A stretch of 51,333 nt of DNA from NCBI GenBank assembly GCA_910579925.1, contig CAJTVY010000022.1, positions 1 through 51,333 of the forward strand, given 5' to 3'. Numbering within the stretch: the first letter of the stretch is position 1; the number at the start of each line of letters is the position of its first letter. The stretch is from an uncultured Dorea sp. (GTDB lineage Bacteria; Bacillota; Clostridia; Lachnospirales; Lachnospiraceae). The position numbers were made by a program, and so were the translations under genes. The notes below the pieces were generated by a model, which ran no database searches, was not told the origin of the DNA, and was given only the letters and a program-made list of their open reading frames with translations. Shown in pieces: positions 28,296-36,622 of the stretch.

Positions 28296-28668
28296 GAATC
28301 CTTCACTTCTAATGCCATTATATTCATATAGGTTGTCTGAAATATCCGGCATTGTAAAAGTTCTTTATACGAATTTTACCCGGCAATAAATTCCCAGGTC
28401 ATCGCTCACCCATCCCCGCATATCATCCACCCCCTGTTCCGGCTTTTCTGCTTTTTCCTGCTATCAACACCGGCATGCCGGTTATATCTCTGCATATCCA
28501 TCTCAATTCCACCTCTTTCCGCGCTACATTTTACAGTCTGGCCCAAATCGCCTAAAAAGAGTGTCTTATAATATATCGTCAGAAAAATCATTTTGATTAG
28601 AAATCTTCGTAAGAATCTTGAGAAGATATTTAAGACGTACAAAAAAGAATGCGCTTATTTCATATCAT
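28296..28668. other. Intergenic stretch without a convincing gene
   Basis: This is the remaining part of the 641-nt gap between the surface gene and the 143-aa gene. I see a 78-codon open frame on the minus strand (28406-28642), but it lacks a ribosome binding site and has an unusual composition, so I do not call it. No clear hairpin or promoter was found here. Confidence 0.5.
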
Positions 28669-28698
28669 AAAAAGGGACGCACGAAAAACATGCATCCC
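28669..28698 (-). terminator. Terminator of the 143-aa gene
   Basis: On the minus strand GGGATGCA and TGCGTCCC pair (one G-T wobble) around a T-rich loop, followed by TTTTTA. It lies about 60 nt after the stop of the small helical protein gene. Confidence 0.7.
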
Positions 28699-28754
28699 CT
28701 CTTCTTCAGCCTGCGTCTGGATTCATCCAGAATTTATATATTATATTTTTTATT

Positions 28755-29186
28755 TTACAGGTACTTCTTCAGATCCTCCATAAACTTTTCTTCACATTTC
28801 ACCAGTTTTTTTGCCACGGAGATACTGTCATGGGACGCTTCCGGGCATTTATTCATACATTCGCTGATGGACTGGATCCCCATATTACAGCCGTTCATCA
28901 GAATTTTGGCAGCCTGCGTACTGTCGTCCTTAATCAGCATTTTCATTTCTGTCGTGATCCAGGAAAAAGCAGAGGCAATCCTATCCGGCTGCTGCTCTTC
29001 CTCTCCCATTTTTTTCAGAAGTTCACGAGATTCTTCTTCCAGTTTCTTGTGCTGTTCCCTGTATGTGGTCACAGTCTGGTCCAGATCTGCGTTCATCAGA
29101 AAATCCTTAAGCCGGTCCATACTATTGATCGCCATCTTGCATCCCGCATTACACTCTTTTAAAAGAGCGGACGTCTGTCTGTCCAT
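28755..29186 (-). CDS. Small helical protein with paired cysteines, function unknown
   Basis: This 143-aa cytosolic protein is predicted to be nearly all helical (long Glu/Lys/Met-rich amphipathic stretches), like a four-helix bundle. Cysteines at 12 and 16 (LKECNAGCKM) and four more in the C-terminal half (MNGCNMG, ISECMNKCPE, VKCEEK) are spaced as if to bind metal or form clusters. A ferritin-like or DUF2383-like fold is possible, but I do not recognise the family. The ATG follows GGAGGTG at close range. It lies alone between the divergent surface protein genes with its own terminator, so the link to them may be only positional. Confidence 0.7.
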   Translation of the reverse strand: MDRQTSALLKECNAGCKMAINSMDRLKDFLMNADLDQTVTTYREQHKKLEEESRELLKKMGEEEQQPDRIASAFSWITTEMKMLIKDDSTQAAKILMNGCNMGIQSISECMNKCPEASHDSISVAKKLVKCEEKFMEDLKKYL

Positions 29187-29270
29187 ACTTTTTCACCTCC
29201 AATACTGCATTTTCATATAGTCTGTGATAAAAAGGTACAAATTATACTTTTCATATAAAACGTCTCAAAC

Positions 29271-29316
29271 CACAATATCTATGGGCAAAAACCGCATTTG
29301 TCACATAGATATTGTG
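29271..29316 (+). promoter_or_regulatory. Leader hairpin of the 1493-aa surface gene
   Basis: CACAATATCTATG and CATAGATATTGTG form a perfect 13-bp stem around a 20-nt loop that contains AAAAACCGCATTT. The inner 34 nt (29277-29310) match the leader element of the divergent paralogue. It lies 35 nt before the ATG. An upstream TATACT at about 29253 is a weak -10 candidate. Confidence 0.6.
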
Positions 29317-29351
29317 TGCATAAATAAAAAATTTTTAGAAAGGACTAAAAT

Positions 29352-32300
29352 ATGATGCAAAAAAAGAAACGAACCTCTCTGGTCGTGTACTTAGCCGCGC
29401 TTACAACATCCCTCTATATTCCATTCACTGTAAATGCGGCTGCCCCGCCGCTTGATACATCAAGCGGTATCGTACACATTGAAGACTATGACGCTGCGAA
29501 TAAAACTTATGACTGCCGTACCCGATGTGAGGAGCACGTGATTACATCATCGAACACCGACCCGGCTCAGAATCAGACAATTGTAATCTCCGGAGGTCCA
29601 TTAACAAACGCCGCAAGGGAATACGACCATATCGTCACCTTAAGGAACGTGCATATTAAGGCTGGCGAAACGGACGGACCTGCTCTTTCCATCAGAAATA
29701 AGACGAAAGTCAAACTCATTTTAGAAGGCGTCAATACCTTAGAAAGTACAGGCGGATCCAATGCAGGCCTGTTTGTAGAAGCAGGCAGCTCCGTTGTAAT
29801 TGAATGTAAAAATAAGGATGACGCCGATTCACTTACTGCGACAGGCGGCACCGGCGGCGCTGGTATCGGCGGTCAGGGTTCAGAACCCCAGGGCAGTATA
29901 ACCATTAAAAGCGGCACAATAAACGCCACCGGCGGAAAATCTGCGGCAGGCATCGGCGGCGGAGACTTCGGCCCTATTGGCAATATCACAATCACAGGGG
30001 GGAAGATTACTGCCCAGGGCGGAGAAGGTTCCTTTGACACTGCCGGAATCAGGACTTACAAAAGCGGCGCAGGCATCGGATACGGCGGCGAGGCCACCCA
30101 TGACTATGCCTTGAACTCTGACGAAGCCGATGACTTTGCCAAAGTCATTCTGTCCGGCGGCGAGATCACTGCATACGGCGGAGCGGATATCGTGGGCCAG
30201 GGAACCGTATATGGCATCGACTGTCCCGTTTTAAAATCAGAAAATGGAAGTACCGAGATAACCGGCTCACTGGCTCCGAAAACCTACAAAAAGGCCTTTA
30301 ACGGAATTGTATGGGCGTCCCCCTATACATCGGGCATTAAACGGGAAGGATATATCTATGGAAAAGCCTGTCTGACAAAAGATATCCAGCAAGAGGAACT
30401 TTTGAGATTTTATGATAATACCGGCTCTCTACTCATAACACCGCCGGAGCCCAGAAAAGTTCTGCATAATTACGGTGGTATTAGCGGTACGAAATCTAAC
30501 AGCATTATTAACAGGCACTTATTACAGAACTCCATACCGGCAGGAAGCGACCGCAGGGGGTCCATCGGCCCGGTAAGCACCAAAGTAATTCTGATCGCCG
30601 ACGACCTTGAGCATTGGAGTAAAACAGCGTATTCTGTACATGACCAGCTGACTCCTCTGACAGACGGAATTGTAGACGCCGGGTCTTATATTCTGAAATG
30701 TACCAATCCGAACTATCCCGCCTCTGCCAGTTTTACGTTAAATATCGAAGTGGCGGCCAGAGACATCAAGGAATGTAAGATCAGCGACATCGACAGCCCA
30801 GTATACGACGGAAAAGAGCAGAAACCGGAAGTAACCGTTTCCTATGAGGACAAGACGACCCATGAAGTAACGGAAATCCCCTCGGATAACTATAAGGCTA
30901 AAGCGGATTCATGGGAAAACAATATAAATGCCAGCGATAAGAGTCCCGCAACATTTACGCTTGCAGGCCAGAACAACCTAACCGGCTCCGTCGATCTGTC
31001 GTTCTTCATTACAGCCGTTCCCATTGACGGCGACAATACCAGCATAACCTTGAAAGGAGAAAAAGGGGATACCATCGACAATCCAGAAAATAATCGGTTT
31101 ACCGCCGTATATAAGAGCGAAGATTATTCCTTGACAGAGTCCGTAACCGTAACGACAGACAGCTCTGCAGAGACACTAAAGCCCGACAAGGATTATACCG
31201 TTACCAGACCAGACGATACCCCCCATGATGCAGACACTTATACTTATACTATTAAGGGAACCGGAAATTATAAGGGTGAGAAAACCGCTGTTTTTGAAAT
31301 TACGCCAAAGCAGATCGCAATTAAAGAAGAAGATCTGCAGACGGAAACCTCGAAATTCTATGACGCCAATTCCTATATCGGATTGAAGCAGCTTACTTTA
31401 ACAGGGGTATTAAAAGATGAGGTTTGGGCGGATCTTGAAAAGACGAAAGCAATCATCTGTAATACTGACGGAACTTACGCCACAGCTGCTTCTGCCGCGC
31501 CGTATACTACCGTTGTCCTGGATCCTTTGAAACTTTCCGGCCCGGAAAACAAGTTAAAGAATTATTCCTTTAATAAATACCTGGAAAAATTTGAAGACAA
31601 GAAGCCGAGAATTACCGTCAAGGAAGGAATTACCATCGAAAAGGCCGGAGCAGTTTCACCGGAACTGATTGCTGTTATCGGCGATGAAAACAATAAATTT
31701 ACATGCACCTTAACAATTAAGAAACCCGAGAATCCTGTCTATGAAGGTTTAACCTATGAATACCGGTATCGTCCGGCCGATCAGACGCCAGAAGAAAGTA
31801 CCGGTGAGGATGGATGGATATCTGTGCCGGTCAGCGGCGACAGTTCCTTTGTTACCATAAAGAATCTTGACAAAGGCAATTACATTTTTGAAGCCCGCTC
31901 TTTAGCAACCGGCAACGTATCGGAAAGCGCTTTCGGCGGTACGGTTCCGACAAAAATTACCGCAATCGACCTGCTGGATGAACCAGGCAGACCTGAAGGC
32001 TTCCAATTAAAGTCCGATGGAGACGACGTTGAAAATCCAGACAGAGAATCCTTTACCTTAACACTGATTCCGCCCGAAGGCTGGGATCCCACAAGAGCTC
32101 TTCAATATTGCATTGTTGAAGAAAGCGAGGATCTGGACGAAAGCGCCCTTCCTTATGAAGATTATCAGATCTTTGAAAGTAATATGCCAAATCCGAACAA
32201 AAAAACGGACTGCGAAGCTTCCACTTCGTATGCTGCATTTGTAAGATTTGCGCAGACGGATACCCGCAAGCCAGGCAAATCGGAAGTATCTGAAGCTCTG

Positions 32301-33833
32301 AAAGTCACGACAGGAGATTTATATGTGGCTATGCCCGAGATTTCTTTTTATGAAGAAGCGGATACGGAAAACACTGAAAATTCCAGTGTCATTCTGAATG
32401 ACCGTGAGTTTATCGGATCTGCGAAAATCCAGATTACATGCGATACGCCAGGCGCAAAAATCTACTATACGCTGGACGGATCAGAGCCGACTAAAGACAG
32501 CGTTCCGTATGAGGGTCCCTTCACCCTTTCCAGGCACAAAAAGGAAAATCTGGTTCAGACCGAAGGGGAACTGGACAGAAAAGAAACTACCGTCAAGGCC
32601 GTTGCCATTCGGCCGAAGTGGAAAGACGGAAACGCTGAAAGCGTATTTTCCAGGCAGCTTTCGCAGTTACCGGAACTTACCCTGACTCTGTCGTCGCCAG
32701 CCGACAAAGATCCTTACTCTTTTGTAAATTCAACCACGGTTACAATCGAGTGTAAGACAGATTCAGATAATAAAGATAAGCCAAAGATCTATTACACCAT
32801 GGCGGCCGGCGAAACAGTCCCCGAAGATCCTGCCACAGACGGCAATCTGTATCAGGGGCCCTTCCCGATCAAAGAAACAGTGACCATTAAGGCAATCGCC
32901 GTTCAGGACGATATGACCTCCCGGATCATGGAGCCGGCGACGCTTACACAGATCATATTAACGCCAAAATTAAATTACAGCCGCAGACCGAAGCTCTTTG
33001 CCCGTACCGGAGAAGAAACGGCAGGCAATCATATCACGCCCCTTCTGGAGGACACCATAAAGAACAGGATGAAAGAAGAAGACCACATTCCGGCTGCTTC
33101 CAGGGAAGAGGTAAGCGATAAGATCGGACAGCTTCTGTATAACCGGCTTGACGTCCTTGGTAACTATACCGTTTTCACTGAGAAGACTGTTCAGTATTAT
33201 GATTTCATAGTCATGGCTACGGTTGGTTACGAGGAGCCGACGCCGGCCACTGCCAGCGACTTCCCGGAAGAAGGTTACACATTTACTATTTATTACCCGG
33301 ACGGCACGAGCATGGAAGCAAATGACTTTGCCTTAGTTCATATGTTTGAAGAAGGGGAAGCCGTCGGAAAGATCGAAGAGAGAATTGGGAAAGACATTAC
33401 CAAGACTCCGAAAGGACTACAGTTCACGCTCAGCAGCGCATCACCGATTGCAGTTGCATGGACGGCGGCAGAAGAAGACGGTCCTTACAGCAACAATATA
33501 GGGGACGGCGAAAATGGCGGCGATCCCGGTACAGATTCTAAGCCGGAACCAGACCCCAGTCCAGATCCGGAACCAGCCCCCGGCTCAGATCCGAATCCTG
33601 ACCCTGGCGCAGGCCCGGGCAATAACTCCAGAGATGGATCGGATACTGACAGCGGTTCGGGCAGCGGTTCCACGAATGGAGGCGGCAATACATCTTCCGC
33701 AGCGGACGCAGTCAGATCCGCAGCAGCCAGCCTCCTGCCCAAAACCGGCGATAACAGCGGGATTGTGATATGGATTATACTGGCGGCTGCCTGTACGGCG
33801 GTAATCGCAGTCGTTAAACTTAAAAAACCTTAA
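29352..33833 (+). CDS. Giant LPXTG-anchored surface protein, paralogue of the 1370-aa protein
   Basis: This 1493-aa protein has the same order of parts as its divergent neighbour: a signal peptide (MMQKKKRTSL, cleavage near VNA-AA), a Gly-rich beta-helix region with TGGTGGAGIGGQG, MBG/YDG-like Ig repeats, and two chitobiase-like repeats (IYYTLDGSEPTKDSVPYEGP and a later PKIYYTMAAGE). Then come a domain ending SSASPIAVAWTAA, a Pro/Asp/Glu-rich spacer of PDP type, and LPKTG at 1462-1466 with membrane helix and basic end. The penultimate domain closely matches the neighbour (SSTSPIAIAWTAA). It is probably a sortase-anchored adhesin or glycan-binding protein. AGAAAGGA precedes the ATG by seven bases. 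Confidence 0.88.
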   Translation: MMQKKKRTSLVVYLAALTTSLYIPFTVNAAAPPLDTSSGIVHIEDYDAANKTYDCRTRCEEHVITSSNTDPAQNQTIVISGGPLTNAAREYDHIVTLRNVHIKAGETDGPALSIRNKTKVKLILEGVNTLESTGGSNAGLFVEAGSSVVIECKNKDDADSLTATGGTGGAGIGGQGSEPQGSITIKSGTINATGGKSAAGIGGGDFGPIGNITITGGKITAQGGEGSFDTAGIRTYKSGAGIGYGGEATHDYALNSDEADDFAKVILSGGEITAYGGADIVGQGTVYGIDCPVLKSENGSTEITGSLAPKTYKKAFNGIVWASPYTSGIKREGYIYGKACLTKDIQQEELLRFYDNTGSLLITPPEPRKVLHNYGGISGTKSNSIINRHLLQNSIPAGSDRRGSIGPVSTKVILIADDLEHWSKTAYSVHDQLTPLTDGIVDAGSYILKCTNPNYPASASFTLNIEVAARDIKECKISDIDSPVYDGKEQKPEVTVSYEDKTTHEVTEIPSDNYKAKADSWENNINASDKSPATFTLAGQNNLTGSVDLSFFITAVPIDGDNTSITLKGEKGDTIDNPENNRFTAVYKSEDYSLTESVTVTTDSSAETLKPDKDYTVTRPDDTPHDADTYTYTIKGTGNYKGEKTAVFEITPKQIAIKEEDLQTETSKFYDANSYIGLKQLTLTGVLKDEVWADLEKTKAIICNTDGTYATAASAAPYTTVVLDPLKLSGPENKLKNYSFNKYLEKFEDKKPRITVKEGITIEKAGAVSPELIAVIGDENNKFTCTLTIKKPENPVYEGLTYEYRYRPADQTPEESTGEDGWISVPVSGDSSFVTIKNLDKGNYIFEARSLATGNVSESAFGGTVPTKITAIDLLDEPGRPEGFQLKSDGDDVENPDRESFTLTLIPPEGWDPTRALQYCIVEESEDLDESALPYEDYQIFESNMPNPNKKTDCEASTSYAAFVRFAQTDTRKPGKSEVSEALKVTTGDLYVAMPEISFYEEADTENTENSSVILNDREFIGSAKIQITCDTPGAKIYYTLDGSEPTKDSVPYEGPFTLSRHKKENLVQTEGELDRKETTVKAVAIRPKWKDGNAESVFSRQLSQLPELTLTLSSPADKDPYSFVNSTTVTIECKTDSDNKDKPKIYYTMAAGETVPEDPATDGNLYQGPFPIKETVTIKAIAVQDDMTSRIMEPATLTQIILTPKLNYSRRPKLFARTGEETAGNHITPLLEDTIKNRMKEEDHIPAASREEVSDKIGQLLYNRLDVLGNYTVFTEKTVQYYDFIVMATVGYEEPTPATASDFPEEGYTFTIYYPDGTSMEANDFALVHMFEEGEAVGKIEERIGKDITKTPKGLQFTLSSASPIAVAWTAAEEDGPYSNNIGDGENGGDPGTDSKPEPDPSPDPEPAPGSDPNPDPGAGPGNNSRDGSDTDSGSGSGSTNGGGNTSSAADAVRSAAASLLPKTGDNSGIVIWIILAAACTAVIAVVKLKKP

Positions 33834-33842
33834 ACGCCAGAC

Positions 33843-33877
33843 AAAAGACCCCGGAATTTACATCCAGGGTCTTTTTT
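33843..33877. terminator. Terminator of the 1493-aa gene, shared with the converging hydrolase gene
   Basis: AAAAGACCC-CGGA / TCC-A-GGGTCTTTTTT. The sequence is nearly the same as the terminator of the paralogous gene at 23945-23975. It sits between convergent stops and may act both ways. Confidence 0.85.
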
Positions 33878-33886
33878 AAATCTTTT

Positions 33887-34825
33887 TTAATTCTCTTTGA
33901 AGCCGGCAATCCCATCCATGAAACCGATAATCCCTTCCTCAACTTCATCTTTAATCGCCGCATAATTATGTATTTCATGCCGATAACCGGAATACACCTT
34001 CGTCCTCACCGCATGTCCGGTCTGGCACAGCCAGTTCGTCACCTCGTAGATCCCCTTGCCATACTCGCCCACCGGATCCTGGTCGCCTCCGATGTTATAC
34101 ACCGGCAGTCCGGCCGGAACTTTCTGCGCCCATTCTTCGCCGGTAATTCCATTCATCATCTGTGTAAAATAAAGCATAGACTGGTTCGTAACGGGTCTGG
34201 TAAATGCATCAAAGGGATCCTCTGCATGGTCTTTCTGCACATACGGATCAGCGCAGATCCATTCATTTCCTATACTGATCTCACCGCAGCGTTCATTCAT
34301 CCATCCCATAAGATTTCCGGCAAATTCACTGTCAGACTCTTTGCCCCGGCCTTCTTCCACCGTCTTTTCCAGCTCCTTCGTTACTTCTGCCGCTCCCCGA
34401 AACACTCCTGCCGTTCCGCAGATCGTAATCCCTGCCAGTTCCTCACCGTATTTTGCCGCATAATCCCTCACGATGAATGATCCCATACTATGTCCGAAAA
34501 AGAAATAAGGCAGCCCCGGATATTTCTCGCAAACCAGCTCTTTGAGCTTATGCTCGTCTTCCATCATGGTATGAAAGCCCTTGTCTCCCCAGTCTCCCCA
34601 GGTATCATTCTCCATCGCCGTCTTACCGTGCCCCACATGATCGTCCGCCGCTACCACATAGCCTGCATCCATGAATTTGACAATCATGTGAAGATACCGC
34701 CTGGAATGCTCCCCGAATCCATGTACAATCTGAACGATCCCCTTTGGTTTCGCCGCCGGAACATAGATCCATCCATGTACCTCGTCCCGCTCGTTAAATG
34801 ACTGAAACTTTACCTCATGCAGCAT
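33887..34825 (-). CDS. Alpha/beta hydrolase, monoacylglycerol-lipase-like (serine aminopeptidase S33 type)
   Basis: This 312-aa cytosolic hydrolase carries the oxyanion segment VHGFGEHSRRY (34-44), the cap-region motif DDHVGHGKT, the nucleophile elbow GHSMGS with S113, and later acid and histidine candidates in GGDQDPVG and YSGYRHEIHN. The layout matches lysophospholipase/monoacylglycerol lipase proteins of about 280-310 aa. The likely substrate is a small lipid ester, but it is unproven. AGGAGGTG lies six bases before the ATG. It is transcribed alone, with the gene for the 315-aa protein ending 91 nt upstream. Confidence 0.9.
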   Translation of the reverse strand: MLHEVKFQSFNERDEVHGWIYVPAAKPKGIVQIVHGFGEHSRRYLHMIVKFMDAGYVVAADDHVGHGKTAMENDTWGDWGDKGFHTMMEDEHKLKELVCEKYPGLPYFFFGHSMGSFIVRDYAAKYGEELAGITICGTAGVFRGAAEVTKELEKTVEEGRGKESDSEFAGNLMGWMNERCGEISIGNEWICADPYVQKDHAEDPFDAFTRPVTNQSMLYFTQMMNGITGEEWAQKVPAGLPVYNIGGDQDPVGEYGKGIYEVTNWLCQTGHAVRTKVYSGYRHEIHNYAAIKDEVEEGIIGFMDGIAGFKEN

Positions 34826-34916
34826 AAAAACACCTCCTGTTTGTCTGACTAAAAACTGCGCCCCTGGGATAAATACCCCTTCGCCGTCCCTGCCCTCTGT
34901 GTACCAACTGACTGTA

Positions 34917-35861
34917 TTATACCACAGAATGCATCATTCTCACCACAATATTGTCGCATTCTCCTTTTAAATATTGCCACATCCTGCCGTCATTTCCGTA
35001 AAATTTCAACACGAACTCTTTCACCATCTTACCCACCATCTCTTTTGCCTCTTCCAACGGATACATGCCGAGTACAGCCTGTATCCGGCTTCGATCCTCC
35101 TCCAGGATCCCCATACCGTCAAATTTCTTTTTCAGCACAAGATGCCACGCCACATCCGCAAGGAGAATCCCGCAGATATTTTCAAATATTTCCTCATCCT
35201 CCAGGGGAATCCCGCCGGAGCATGACGCCTCTGCGTAATTGCGCAAAACCTGCTTCACATATGTCTCCGGGAATCTGTTCAGAAACCGCTGCTCGATACT
35301 AATACATTTTACATACTCATAGACCGCATCGATCCCGGTATATCTGTAAAAAATCCCGTCGTCTTTGTCATACGCCCCGCAGCGTCTATCCGCTTCCCTC
35401 CGCATACTATACGAAAGATCCGTCAGAAGGGGATAGTCAAGCGTCAGAATCGTATTCTGCGGCTCATAGCGGATATCATACCATTTCAGAAATTCTGGAA
35501 TCGCCCCTACCGTATCCTTTAAAGCTTTATTTCCATAAGGACGGAAATACTTCAGCAGATTGTGATACAGCTCCTTCATCGCCCTTACTTTTGCCTCCAC
35601 AAGCTGATATCCCTGCTGATACGCCTCCTTCGCAGAGATTTTCTCTTTGGCTGACAGTTTCCGATTCCTGTCTGTCTCACAATCAGCCCATAAGTCCCCT
35701 TCCCCCTCCCCGGCAGATCTTTCAAATTCATTGATACAGTAGATTACGGCCTCCATCAGCTGACTGGCCTTCTCGTAAGTAACAGACGTGCTTTCATAAC
35801 CTGTATATCGTTCCGACAATTCTGCAACAATCGGGATCAGTTCTTCCATCTCGTACAACAT
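34917..35861 (-). CDS. Uncharacterised helical protein, partner of the 176-aa protein upstream
   Basis: This protein of about 314 aa has no membrane segment or recognisable catalytic motif. It is mainly helical, with conserved-looking patches YFRPYGNKALKDTV, WYDIRYEPQNTILTLDYP and GIDAVYEYVKCI. I recall this family as DUF6179 in Lachnospiraceae, not verified. It lies 22 nt after the 176-aa gene, so the two are an operon. ATG 35861 is preferred because AAAGGA is nine bases away, while ATG 35870 abuts that site. Confidence 0.75.
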   Translation of the reverse strand: MLYEMEELIPIVAELSERYTGYESTSVTYEKASQLMEAVIYCINEFERSAGEGEGDLWADCETDRNRKLSAKEKISAKEAYQQGYQLVEAKVRAMKELYHNLLKYFRPYGNKALKDTVGAIPEFLKWYDIRYEPQNTILTLDYPLLTDLSYSMRREADRRCGAYDKDDGIFYRYTGIDAVYEYVKCISIEQRFLNRFPETYVKQVLRNYAEASCSGGIPLEDEEIFENICGILLADVAWHLVLKKKFDGMGILEEDRSRIQAVLGMYPLEEAKEMVGKMVKEFVLKFYGNDGRMWQYLKGECDNIVVRMMHSVV

Positions 35862-35883
35862 TCTCTCCATTCCTTTCTTACCG

Positions 35884-36414
35884 CTACTGCAGATTCTTCA
35901 AAGCTTCCAGATAAAGCCTGGGATCCCACCTGGTCACTTCGTCAAACCGCCCGTATTCCCTTCTTCCTTCCGTCTGTTTATATCCCTCATATCCGCTGCG
36001 CACCGCCTGGGAAAACACATCAAGGCAGGTCCCTTCAAGATAATCCAGATCTCCGTAACAGACTGTCTCAAACTGTTCCTTCATGAAATGAATCAGTTCA
36101 TTGTCGGTCAGTTCATCCAACATTTCATTTTTATAGAGAAAAAAGATCTCCTGCAGCCGGACCATCGTTTCTGCATAATTGTCCTGGTTTATATAATAGG
36201 AATCGCAGAACTCATAGATCAGCCGGGGCAGTATGCTTTCTCCAAATTCCACCCGTTTCTGCTCTTTTAAAGTGTTCCTTCGCTCTGCGACAATCATCTG
36301 CGCCTCCTCTTCGTTCAGCGTAAGACCGTATTTCTCTGTGTACTGATTTGTTTCCAGGACTTCTAAAACCTGGTTCTGACTGACGACCGCTTCTAACCAG
36401 TTCCCTTTACTCAA
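35884..36414 (-). CDS. Uncharacterised helical protein with TTG start
   Basis: This 176-aa soluble protein is acidic and helical, with the segment LTLNEEEAQMIVAERRNTLKEQKRVEFGESILPRL spread over residues 31-65 and conserved-looking aromatic residues (FCDSYYINQDNY). I recall the family name DUF6323, not verified, usually next to the gene that follows here. The start codon is TTG at 36414: AGGAGG is eight bases upstream, and the nearby ATG frame closes after four codons. No function is known. Confidence 0.75.
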   Translation of the reverse strand: MSKGNWLEAVVSQNQVLEVLETNQYTEKYGLTLNEEEAQMIVAERRNTLKEQKRVEFGESILPRLIYEFCDSYYINQDNYAETMVRLQEIFFLYKNEMLDELTDNELIHFMKEQFETVCYGDLDYLEGTCLDVFSQAVRSGYEGYKQTEGRREYGRFDEVTRWDPRLYLEALKNLQ

Positions 36415-36477
36415 AGCACATTCCTCCTAACTGAATTTCCCTATATGATCCTGTATCAATTTATATCTAGGTTTATG

Positions 36478-36486
36478 ATTATAACA
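36478..36486 (-). promoter_or_regulatory. Extended -10 promoter of the 176/314-aa gene pair
   Basis: Minus strand TGTTATAAT (TGn plus TATAAT) is 64 nt before the TTG start. No strong -35 is visible. Confidence 0.5.
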
Positions 36487-36547
36487 TCCCATTTCCTCAC
36501 TTACGAGTCTTTAAATTATTTCTTTTTTATGCTATAATAAAGATGCG

Positions 36548-36584
36548 AAAAAGAGTTGGAATTTTATATTTACCAACTCTTTTT
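36548..36584 (-). terminator. Terminator after the MATE exporter gene
   Basis: AAAAAGAGTTGG and CCAACTCTTTTT form a perfect 12-bp stem with a 13-nt loop. It follows the MATE stop by about 40 nt and ends the glycosyltransferase/fRMsr/MATE operon. It is symmetric enough to act on either strand. Confidence 0.85.
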
Positions 36585-36622
36585 CTATTTACTCCGTATT
36601 CTGTCAGAAGACTCGAATTGTA

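Noticed and set aside
28406..28642. A 78-codon minus-strand frame in the surface gene intergenic region
   Set aside because: It has no ribosome binding site, its composition changes abruptly, and it lacks recognisable features; it is probably chance.
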